A model generated the notes under the pieces. It was not told the DNA's origin and made no database searches. It saw only the letters and a program-made list of their open reading frames with translations. 10,870 nucleotides of DNA from Actinomycetospora sp. (GTDB taxonomy: Bacteria > Actinomycetota > Actinomycetes > Mycobacteriales > Pseudonocardiaceae). Position 1 is the first letter of the stretch, and each line of letters opens with the position of its first letter. Made by a program: the position numbers and the translations under genes. The stretch spans positions 1-10,870 of the forward strand of contig JAICLN010000106.1 in assembly GCA_025925615.1 (NCBI GenBank), written 5' to 3'. Shown piece after piece: positions 1 to 4,941 of the stretch.

Positions 1-30
1 CCCGGGCGGGGGTGGGTGCAGAAACCACGT

Positions 31-78
31 CGGGCGGGCCCGTCCCGGGGGCGTTGTGCCCGGGGACGGCCCGGCCCG
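31..78 (-). terminator. Large imperfect hairpin downstream of the first small secreted protein gene
   Basis: Bases 31-46 pair with 63-78 at 14 of 16 positions. An inner GGGC/GCCC stem (49-52 with 58-61) closes a GTTGT loop. The size, about 48 bases, is close to that of the hairpins after two sister genes (591-637 and 1681-1726). It lies 62 bases beyond the stop codon at 141 and has no T-tract. It may end transcription of the 141-440 gene, or of an unseen gene to the left, or both. No coding region is supported in 1-140. Confidence 0.45.
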
Positions 79-110
79 TCGTGCCGGGTATTACTCGGCT
101 CAGGTGCCCA

Positions 111-130
111 GGAGGCGTGATCGGGCCTCC
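111..130 (-). terminator. Short hairpin just after the 141-440 gene
   Basis: GGAGGC (111-116) pairs with GCCTCC (125-130) around an 8-base loop, 11 bases beyond the stop codon. The 6-bp stem is modest and there is no U-run, so this is an alternative or additional candidate to the larger hairpin at 31-78. Confidence 0.3.
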
Positions 131-140
131 GGAGTGCTGG

Positions 141-440
141 TCAGCTGTCGCCGTTGTGGATCGTGCCGCCCAGGGCCGCGACGTTGTTCTTGTTGGCCAC
201 CTTGTTGTCGTTCAGGATGTGGCACGCGTTGATCGCGACCGGCACCTGGTCGCCGCCGGCGACGGACACCAGGCCCTTGCCCTCGGTCGTGTTCTTGGCG
301 GCGATCGAGTTCGAGCAGCTGTTGCCGCCGCCCTCGTGGCCGTGGCCGTGGGACTGGGTCGCCAGGGCGACACCGGAGGTGGAGGCGAGCCCGGCGCCGA
401 GAACGACGACACCGACGGCGGCCTTGCGGAACATCGACAT
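141..440 (-). CDS. Small secreted two-cysteine protein, chaplin-like paralog A1
   Basis: A 99-residue exported protein. A basic start (MSMFRK) and a hydrophobic stretch (residues 8-24) end in a likely signal-peptidase site after ALA at 25-27, leaving about 72 mature residues. The mature part has a short Gly/His segment (HGHGHEGG, 31-38), a CSN motif with C42, then a C-terminal module with QVPV (65-68), a second cysteine followed by His (C73), and an Asn-rich, alternating hydrophobic tail. The start is ATG at 440 behind GGGGGA. It is the outermost of four tandem paralogs and is closest to the gene at 1747-2112. The QVPV...C and Asn-rich texture recalls chaplins, but the chaplin GLLNPAFGN signature is absent. 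A role in the cell surface or hyphal coat is inferred. I do not recognise an established family name. Confidence 0.85.
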   Translation of the reverse strand: MSMFRKAAVGVVVLGAGLASTSGVALATQSHGHGHEGGGNSCSNSIAAKNTTEGKGLVSVAGGDQVPVAINACHILNDNKVANKNNVAALGGTIHNGDS

Positions 441-515
441 ATGTATCCCCCGATACAGGTCGAGTGGGAGCGACCGGCCGGGGCGTCGCCCTGGCCCGTG
501 CTGTTTGACATCGCT

Positions 516-544
516 CCAACGCCGGCGACCGAACCGGGGTCACG
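516..544 (-). promoter_or_regulatory. Putative sigma-BldN-like ECF promoter of the 141-440 gene
   Basis: Read on the minus strand, CGTGAC (539-544) is followed after 17 bases by CGTTGG (516-521). The recalled Streptomyces sigma-BldN consensus is CGTAAC-N16-CGTTGA. The predicted transcript would start near 508-510, giving a leader of about 70 bases before the ATG. A second GTCACG (plus strand) at 550-555 has no matching -10 element. Confidence 0.55.
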
Positions 545-590
545 GGATGGTCACGTGGTTCGCCCGTTCGTGACCGGACCGGACACGACG

Positions 591-637
591 ACGGCCGGCC
601 CCGGGGCCTCCCGCGTGGGGAGGCCGGGGCCGGCCGT
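591..637 (-). terminator. Strong terminator-like hairpin after the 655-972 gene
   Basis: ACGGCCGGCCCCGG (591-604) pairs perfectly with 624-637. After a GG bulge (605-606), CCTCCC (607-612) pairs with GGGAGG (618-623) around a 5-base loop. It begins 18 bases past the stop codon. There is no T-tract on the minus strand, as is common for GC-rich actinomycete terminators. It also separates this gene from the promoter of the 141-440 gene. Confidence 0.75.
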
Positions 638-654
638 GGGTGTCGAAGACCAAC

Positions 655-972
655 TCAGAGGTCGAGGTTCAGCACCTTGATGCTGTTGTCGGCCAGGATC
701 TTGTTGTTGTTCAGGTTGTGGCAGACGTTCGCGCCGAGAGCGCCCTGAGCGTTGTTCAGGGCCGAGCCGACGAGGCCCTTGCCCTCGGCCTGCTGCGCAC
801 CGGCGAAGTCGTTGGTGCAGTCGTTCGACGACGAGGATGACGAGTGCGAGTGGTGGTGACCGCTGCCCCCGTCGTCGCAGGGCGCGTCGCCCGCGAATGC
901 GGCGCCGGCGGTCGAGGCCAGACCAGCACCGACGATCGCAGTGGTGAGCACGGTCTTGCGGATCATGGACAC
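655..972 (-). CDS. Small secreted three-cysteine protein, paralog B1
   Basis: A 105-residue exported protein. The signal peptide is MSMIRK plus a hydrophobic core, with a likely cut after AFA at 25-27. The mature chain starts with an extra cysteine (C32), then a Gly/His/Ser low-complexity spacer (about 36-49, including HHHSH and a six-Ser run). The conserved module follows: C52 in DCTND, GKGL (65-68), NNAQGALGANVCHN with C84, and an Asn-rich tail ending LNLDL. It starts at GTG 972 behind GGAGAA with a 9-base gap; an in-frame ATG lies two codons later. It is nearly the same as the 1158-1454 product in the C-terminal module and differs from the two outer paralogs, which have GDQVPV and GG.(I/V).NGD instead. 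A structural surface role is inferred; no enzyme motif is visible. Confidence 0.85.
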   Translation of the reverse strand: MSMIRKTVLTTAIVGAGLASTAGAAFAGDAPCDDGGSGHHHSHSSSSSSNDCTNDFAGAQQAEGKGLVGSALNNAQGALGANVCHNLNNNKILADNSIKVLNLDL

Positions 973-1038
973 GCTGGGCTCTTCTCCTGCTGAGTTCGGA
1001 AGGTTGTGCCGTCGCCCGCGCCGGGTGGCGGCTCTCGG

Positions 1039-1067
1039 CCGGCCGGGCCGGTGATCGGCCCGGCCGG
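1039..1067. repeat. Perfect 12-bp inverted repeat between two secreted-protein genes
   Basis: Bases 1039-1050 are the exact reverse complement of 1056-1067, with a 5-base centre (GTGAT). It sits 91 bases beyond the stop of the 1158-1454 gene and 67 bases upstream of the start of the 655-972 gene. It could terminate the former. Because it covers the expected -10 and start region of the latter gene's promoter (1052-1079), it could instead be an operator or leader hairpin. Confidence 0.7.
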
Positions 1068-1079
1068 TCCGGGGTCACG
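1052..1079 (-). promoter_or_regulatory. Weak sigma-BldN-like promoter candidate of the 655-972 gene
   Basis: On the minus strand CGTGAC (1074-1079) is followed after 16 bases by CGATCA (1052-1057), which matches only 4 of 6 positions of CGTTGA. The CGTGACC box lies about 101 bases before the start codon, in the same place as in the three sister genes (87-109). The -10 overlaps the loop of the inverted repeat at 1039-1067. Confidence 0.35.
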
Positions 1080-1157
1080 CTGACCTGAGAGTCCGACTCC
1101 ACGTGATGTCGTCGCCCCGGCACTCGGGGGTCGTCGGGACGCGACGCATCAGGGAGA

Positions 1158-1454
1158 TCAGAGGTTGAGCATCTTGATGTGGTTGCCGCTCAGGATCTGG
1201 TTGTTGTTCAGGTTGTGGCAGACGTTCGCGCCGATGGCGCCCTGGGCGTTGTTGAGGACCGAGCCCGCGAGGAGGCCCTTGCCCGCGGCGGCCTGCTTGC
1301 CGGCGAACGCGTTGCTGCAGTCGCTCGAGGACGACTCGTGCTTGGCCTGGTGGCCACCCTCGTGGCAGTCGGTCGCGAACGCCGAGCCGGCGGTGGTCGC
1401 GAGGCCCGCACCGATGATGGCGGTGGTCAGAACGGTCTTGCGGAAGGTCGACAC
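1158..1454 (-). CDS. Small secreted three-cysteine protein, paralog B2
   Basis: A 98-residue exported protein. I chose GTG at 1454 as the start. GGGGAG lies just upstream, it gives MSTFRKTVLTTAIIGAG like its paralogs, and the longer in-frame reading to 1640 would run through the promoter at 1541-1568 and bury the signal peptide. Cleavage is likely after AFA (25-27). The mature chain has C30, a short His/Ser/Lys spacer (HEGGHQAKHESSSS, 31-44), C46 in DCSN, GKGL (58-61), NNAQGAIGANVCHN with C79, and an Asn-rich tail ending MLNL. It is the closest relative of the 655-972 product, which suggests a recent tandem duplication. The function is unproven; a disulfide-linked surface protein is the working inference. 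Confidence 0.85.
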   Translation of the reverse strand: MSTFRKTVLTTAIIGAGLATTAGSAFATDCHEGGHQAKHESSSSDCSNAFAGKQAAAGKGLLAGSVLNNAQGAIGANVCHNLNNNQILSGNHIKMLNL

Positions 1455-1497
1455 GCTTTCTCCCCTGGTCGTGGCGTGCGATCGGAGGGACCGCACT

Positions 1498-1516
1498 GTG
1501 CGTCGGTCGGACGCAC
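1498..1516. other. Stem-loop in the predicted 5' leader of the 1158-1454 gene
   Basis: GTGCGTC (1498-1504) pairs perfectly with GACGCAC (1510-1516) around a 5-base loop. It falls between the predicted transcription start (near 1534) and the GTG at 1454, leaving the ribosome binding site free. It may stabilise the leader RNA. No known riboswitch fold was recognised. Confidence 0.35.
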
Positions 1517-1540
1517 GGTTGGCGTCACGACTCGGTGACA

Positions 1541-1568
1541 TCAACGCCTCGATCGAGTGAAGGTCACG
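1541..1568 (-). promoter_or_regulatory. Putative sigma-BldN-like ECF promoter of the 1158-1454 gene
   Basis: On the minus strand CGTGAC (1563-1568), 16 bases, then CGTTGA (1541-1546). This differs from the recalled sigma-BldN consensus CGTAAC-N16-CGTTGA at one base and has the same spacing, making it the best of the four sites. The leader would be about 80 bases. Confidence 0.6.
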
Positions 1569-1680
1569 GTCAGATCGCGAAGATCGTGTCACCTGGCGGG
1601 AGATCCGGCGCTGAGCAGCACGAACGCGCAGCGGTACCACCCGTTCGGCCTAGTGTCGGTTCTCGACCCCGGACGCACGA

Positions 1681-1726
1681 CGGGCCGGCACCCCGCCGGG
1701 ACCGCGTCCCGGGGAGTGCCGGCCCG
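1681..1726 (-). terminator. Strong terminator-like hairpin after the 1747-2112 gene
   Basis: CGGGCCGGCAC (1681-1691) pairs perfectly with GTGCCGGCCCG (1716-1726). An inner stem CGGGAC (1697-1702) pairs with GTCCCG (1706-1711) around a 3-base loop. It begins 20 bases past the stop codon. Position, length and base make-up resemble the hairpin at 591-637, supporting individually terminated, monocistronic units. Confidence 0.75.
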
Positions 1727-1746
1727 TGGGTCGGCGTGCGGTGTGG

Positions 1747-2112
1747 CTAGCTGTCGGTGTCGCCGTTCTGGACGGAGCCACCGAGCAGCGCCACGTTGTT
1801 GCCGTTGAGCAGCGAGTTGTCGTCCAGGATGTGGCAGACGTTGAGGCCCACCGGGACCTGGTCGCCGCCGAGGATGTCGGCGAAGCCGCCACCCTTGGTC
1901 TCGTTCGCCGCCGCGATGTCGTTCGAGCACGACGACGACTTGCCCTTGTCGTGGCCCCACGAGTCGTGGTGCTTGCTGCTGTGGCCGTGGTCGTTGCCCC
2001 AGTCGTGGCCGCCGTTGCCGGGGTCGTCGCCGGCGAACGCGGCACCGGTCATGGTGCCGAGGCCGGCCCCGATGATGGCGGTCGCGACAACGGTCTTGCG
2101 GATCATCGACAC
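1747..2112 (-). CDS. Small secreted two-cysteine protein, chaplin-like paralog A2
   Basis: A 121-residue exported protein, the longest of the four. The start is GTG at 2112 behind GGAGAG (6-base gap), giving MSMIRKTVVATAIIGAG; a longer in-frame reading to 2169 adds 19 residues that match no paralog. Cleavage is likely after AFA (25-27). The mature chain has a long Gly/Asp/His spacer (about 28-58, with histidines at 36, 42, 44, 48, 49 and 54), C62 in SCSND, GGDQVPVGLNVCHI with C93, and NGNNVALLGGSVQNGD near the end. It shares GDQVPV, NNVA.LGG and the C-terminal NGD with the 141-440 product. The QVPV..NVC string resembles chaplin repeats, but the cysteine placement differs. The His-rich spacer might bind metal. 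A surface or hyphal-coat role is inferred. Confidence 0.85.
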   Translation of the reverse strand: MSMIRKTVVATAIIGAGLGTMTGAAFAGDDPGNGGHDWGNDHGHSSKHHDSWGHDKGKSSSCSNDIAAANETKGGGFADILGGDQVPVGLNVCHILDDNSLLNGNNVALLGGSVQNGDTDS

Positions 2113-2176
2113 GAGATTCTCTCCAGGGGTCCCAGGTACTCCGGATCCGCGGACGGACCCGGCTGTCACATCGGAC

Positions 2177-2205
2177 CCAACGGCAGCCCTCGCGCGCAGG
2201 TCACG
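2177..2205 (-). promoter_or_regulatory. Putative sigma-BldN-like ECF promoter of the 1747-2112 gene
   Basis: On the minus strand CGTGAC (2200-2205), 17 bases, then CGTTGG (2177-2182). Spacing and -10 are the same as at 516-544. The predicted transcript start is near 2170, with a leader of about 58 bases. Confidence 0.55.
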
Positions 2206-2273
2206 GGCTCAGCGGTTAGTTCATACGTTCGAGCGGATCCGCGTATTCGGGCTCAAGTGTTATCCCATTCGCC
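2206..2273. other. Relatively AT-rich intergenic segment with a GCGGATCCGC palindrome
   Basis: This stretch between the dehalogenase stop and the promoter at 2177-2205 is markedly richer in A/T than its surroundings (for example TTAGTTCATACG). It contains the 10-bp palindrome GCGGATCCGC at 2233-2242. No clear terminator for the dehalogenase was found here. It may hold activator sites for the promoter next to it, but nothing specific was recognised. Confidence 0.3.
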
Positions 2274-3236
2274 CTAGCGAGTGACGCGTCGAACGACTCC
2301 GACGACGACGGAGGCCAGCTCGGCCCCGGCGTCCTCCTGCAGGAAGTGGCCCGCTCCGCGGAGCACGGCGTGGCCGGGGTCCTCCCCGCCGCGGGCGCCC
2401 GCCCCGCGGACGTGCTCGCGCAGCACCGGCCCCATCGGGCCGGTGATCGGGTCGGAGTCGGAGAACGCCACCACGAACGGGCGCGGGTAGTCGGCCAGGG
2501 CCGCCCAGGCCGCCCGGTTCGCCTCGGTCTCCGGGTCGTCGGGCCGCGTCGGCACGAGCAGGGGCATGGCCCGCGGGCCCGCCTTGTGGGCCTCGTCGGG
2601 GAAGGGCGCGTCGTACGCGGACTGCGCGGCCCGTCCGAGCCCCCGCGCGCAGCCCGCGGCGACGAGGCGCCCGACGTCGAGGGTGCCCGCCCGCTCGACG
2701 GCGTGGCGGAAGCGCCACCACGGCTCCGGCATGTCCACGTCGCCGGTCGGCAGGCCGGTGTTGGCCGCGACCACCGCTCGGAACCGCTCCGGGGCCGCCG
2801 CGACGAGCCGCAGCCCGATCAGCCCGCCCCAGTCCTGACCGAGGAGGACCAGGTCGTCGAGCCCGAGCGCGTCGAACACCGCCTCGCGCACCCAGGCGAC
2901 GTGGCGTGCGTAGGTGTGGTCGGCCACCTCCGCCGGCTTGTCCGACCGCCCGAAGCCCACGAGGTCGACAGCGACGGCCCGCACCCCGGCACCGGCGAGC
3001 GCGTCCAGGACGTGGCGGTACAGGAAGGACCAGGTCGGCTCGCCGTGCAGCAGGAGCACGGTCGGACCGCTCCCGGGATCGTCGGGACCGACGCCGTAGG
3101 TGGCCATGCGCACCCGCGCACCCCTGTCGGCGTGCTCGGTTGCTCTGTCCGGGTCGGCCACCTCCACGTACCGGGGAGGGTGACCGAAGCCCTCGAGCGA
3201 CGAGAAGCGTTCCTCCGGCGTCCGCAGCAACCGCAC
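2274..3236 (-). CDS. Haloalkane dehalogenase (alpha/beta hydrolase, HLD-I type)
   Basis: Predicted to hydrolyse carbon-halogen bonds of haloalkanes to alcohol and halide in the cytoplasm. The protein has 320 residues, close to the family's roughly 300. It opens with LLRTPEERF, a typical N-terminus of DhlA/DhmA-type enzymes, which supports GTG at 3236 as the start. Motifs in order: oxyanion-hole HGEPTW (64-69), DLVGFGRSDKP (91-101), and nucleophile elbow GQDWGG with D135, followed by W136, the expected halide-binding Trp. The cap carries WW at 173-174. The acid is probably D262 in SDPITGP, and the base is H297 in GAGHFLQED. The triad layout Asp-Asp-His fits subfamily I. It is divergent from the gene at 3372, with no partner gene in line. 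The natural substrate cannot be read from sequence. A related epoxide or fluoroacetate hydrolase is less likely, given the N-terminus and W136. Confidence 0.88.
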   Translation of the reverse strand: MRLLRTPEERFSSLEGFGHPPRYVEVADPDRATEHADRGARVRMATYGVGPDDPGSGPTVLLLHGEPTWSFLYRHVLDALAGAGVRAVAVDLVGFGRSDKPAEVADHTYARHVAWVREAVFDALGLDDLVLLGQDWGGLIGLRLVAAAPERFRAVVAANTGLPTGDVDMPEPWWRFRHAVERAGTLDVGRLVAAGCARGLGRAAQSAYDAPFPDEAHKAGPRAMPLLVPTRPDDPETEANRAAWAALADYPRPFVVAFSDSDPITGPMGPVLREHVRGAGARGGEDPGHAVLRGAGHFLQEDAGAELASVVVGVVRRVTR

Positions 3237-3305
3237 GTCGCGCAGCCTGCCACGCCCACCGCCGCGGCACCGCCGGATCGCGGAGTCCGCGTCCCCGAAC
3301 GGCCT

Positions 3306-3328
3306 GGTCACCCGGTCACCCCTAGGGT
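3306..3328. promoter_or_regulatory. Tandem GGTCACCC repeat and candidate -10 in a divergent promoter region
   Basis: GGTCACCC occurs twice head to tail (3306-3313 and 3314-3321), directly followed by TAGGGT (3323-3328), which fits the TANNNT form of a -10 on the plus strand for the 3372 gene. No clear -35 was seen. The repeat lies between two divergently transcribed genes, so a bound regulator could act on both. Confidence 0.35.
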
Positions 3329-3371
3329 GGCGCCGCACGTGATCACCCCGCAGGAGCACCGGAGGCCAACC

Positions 3372-4784
3372 GTGGCCCAGGACATCGTCCCCATCACCCT
3401 CGCGCTCACCGACGGGGACCTGGTCACCCTCTGGGCTCCGCGCTGGCGCGAGGACGGCGAGGAGTGGGAGGCCTTCCTCGGCGACGACGACCACGTGTTC
3501 GCCTTCGCCGACGCCGCCGACCTCGCCGCCTGGATCCGTACGAGCGACGCCGACGGCACCCCGCACGACCTCGCCGACCACCCGGCGTGGGGCGTCGTCG
3601 GGGGTCTGTCGGTCGACGAGCTGACCCCCGAGGACATCCAGCGCTACGACGTGATCGGCGCCCCGGAGCTGGTCGCGGACGAGCCGGACACCTGGACGGT
3701 CGACGACCTCGCCGAGATCACCGCGATGGTCCGGTCCCTCGCCGACGTGTGCGGCCTCGGCGCGGTCACCGCGGTCCTCGACTCCACCCCCGCCTTCGCC
3801 GCCCTCGGCCAGGGCGTGGCGGCGTTCGGCGGCCGGGACGGCGGCGCGCTGTGGACCGAGCTCGCCGACGTCGTCGCCGAGCGGTGGGACGACGTGCTCG
3901 ACGCTCTCGACGCCCTGGTGCGCATCCCCGAGGTCGACGTCGAGCTGGCCGCGAAGCTGCGGGCGACGGCGACCCCCTCCCCGAACGGCGACCTCGACGC
4001 GGCCACGGAGGACTCCGACCCGGCGGCGGGGGACGACCCCGAGGACGCACCGCACTCGGGCACGCAGGAGGACGCCCAGAACCTCCCCGCCGACCCGGAG
4101 GCGGTCGCGACCGACCCCCAGGACTCCGCCGTCTCCGGCCCGCTCGCCGACGCCCCCGACGAGCTCCGCTCCGACACCGCGGGCGAGTCGCTGCGCAGCG
4201 ACCTCGCCGACGCCGACGAGGAGCCCGAGCCCGGCTTCTGGGAGGAGGTAGGGATCGACCCCATCTCGATCCTCTCGGCCGAGGGCGAGGTCGTCACGCT
4301 GCGCTGCTTCCTCGACGACGAGCCGGTCTTCCTCGGCCGCGACGGCCGCATCGACGTCTTCCCCCACGTCCGGGCCCTGCGCACCTGGATCGCGGGCGAG
4401 GGCGCCGACGGACACGACCTCGCGGAGGTCTCGACGTGGGCCGAGGTGGTGACCGCGGCCGTCGGGGGCGACCTCGAGATCGAGGTGGCCCCCGAGAACA
4501 CCTACGTGCTGCCCGGGCTCGCCGACGACCTCGCCGAGGGACCCCAGGCCGTCGACCCCGCGCAGCTCGAGCTCGCCGTCGAGCTCTTCCTCGACGCCGC
4601 GGACTGGGCGGGCGACGCCGACACCCGGGAGGCGCTCGCGACCTCGGAGTCGCTCGGGTGGCTGGTCTCCTTCGTCCTGCGTCCCGACCCGAACCGGCTC
4701 ACCCCGTCCCCGCCCTTCCAGCGCGAGGCCACCCGGTGGCGCGACCTGGAGGACCGATTCCTGGGGCGGCTGCGCCACCCGTGA
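3372..4784 (+). CDS. Uncharacterised acidic actinobacterial protein with two copies of one domain
   Basis: A 470-residue, very acidic, Asp/Glu/Ala-rich protein with no signal peptide or membrane segment, so probably cytoplasmic. The start is GTG 3372, with GGAGG 6 bases upstream. Residues 14-128 and about 304-415 look like copies of one module: DLVTL...FLG...VFAF...LAAWI...HDLADHPAWGVV against EVVTL...FLG...VFPH...LRTWI...HDLAEVSTWAEVV, each followed by a helical segment (DDLAEITAMVRSLADVCG; LELAVELFLDAADWAG). A disordered Asp/Glu/Pro linker (about 203-288) joins them. N-terminal strings such as DGDLVTLWAPRW feel familiar from conserved hypothetical proteins of mycobacteria and relatives, but I know no demonstrated function. 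No catalytic or nucleic-acid-binding motif is visible. It ends 157 bases before the next gene, with a possible terminator between. Confidence 0.85.
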   Translation: MAQDIVPITLALTDGDLVTLWAPRWREDGEEWEAFLGDDDHVFAFADAADLAAWIRTSDADGTPHDLADHPAWGVVGGLSVDELTPEDIQRYDVIGAPELVADEPDTWTVDDLAEITAMVRSLADVCGLGAVTAVLDSTPAFAALGQGVAAFGGRDGGALWTELADVVAERWDDVLDALDALVRIPEVDVELAAKLRATATPSPNGDLDAATEDSDPAAGDDPEDAPHSGTQEDAQNLPADPEAVATDPQDSAVSGPLADAPDELRSDTAGESLRSDLADADEEPEPGFWEEVGIDPISILSAEGEVVTLRCFLDDEPVFLGRDGRIDVFPHVRALRTWIAGEGADGHDLAEVSTWAEVVTAAVGGDLEIEVAPENTYVLPGLADDLAEGPQAVDPAQLELAVELFLDAADWAGDADTREALATSESLGWLVSFVLRPDPNRLTPSPPFQREATRWRDLEDRFLGRLRHP

Positions 4785-4829
4785 CCCCTGGGGCGACCGG
4801 GCCGCCTCGTCGCGGGCTGTTGCCAGGGG
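4785..4829 (+). terminator. Possible terminator after the two-domain acidic protein gene
   Basis: CCCCTGG (4785-4791), immediately after the stop codon, pairs with CCAGGGG (4823-4829). Inside, GCGAC (4793-4797) can pair with GTCGC (4809-4813). The stem is interrupted and no T-tract follows, so the call is tentative. The remaining bases up to 4941 hold no gene; TAGCCT at 4858-4863 could be a -10 element for the next gene. Confidence 0.4.
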
Positions 4830-4941
4830 CGCGTCCGATCGGGTAGTGGCGCCTGGCTAGCCTGCCGGGGCGACGTTTCGGGCTGGGATACCGCTCCGCC
4901 CCGTTCCATACCTGGCCGTCCCCGCAGAGAGTGGGCTCCGC

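Noticed and set aside
1158..1640. 160-residue version of the third secreted protein
   Set aside because: The extra 62 residues would hide the signal peptide and cross the predicted promoter. The GTG at 1454 has a ribosome binding site and matches the paralogs.
141..2112. Classical chaplin or rodlin genes
   Set aside because: The chaplin GLLNPAFGN signature and rodlin features are missing, and the cysteine spacing differs. I kept only 'chaplin-like' as a description of texture and regulation.
141..2112. Bacteriocin or toxin array
   Set aside because: There are no double-Gly leaders, immunity genes or modification enzymes nearby. The leaders are ordinary Sec signal peptides.
2346..3371. Open plus-strand reading frame extending the 3372-4784 gene upstream to 2346
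   Set aside because: It lies opposite the dehalogenase, whose motifs and triad are intact. The GTG at 3372 has a good GGAGG and gives the natural N-terminus.
3237..4778. Minus-strand extension of the dehalogenase frame to 834 residues
   Set aside because: The extension is antisense to the two-domain acidic protein and consists of low-complexity Gly/Val/Arg sequence. The family N-terminus LLRTPEERF starts at 3236.
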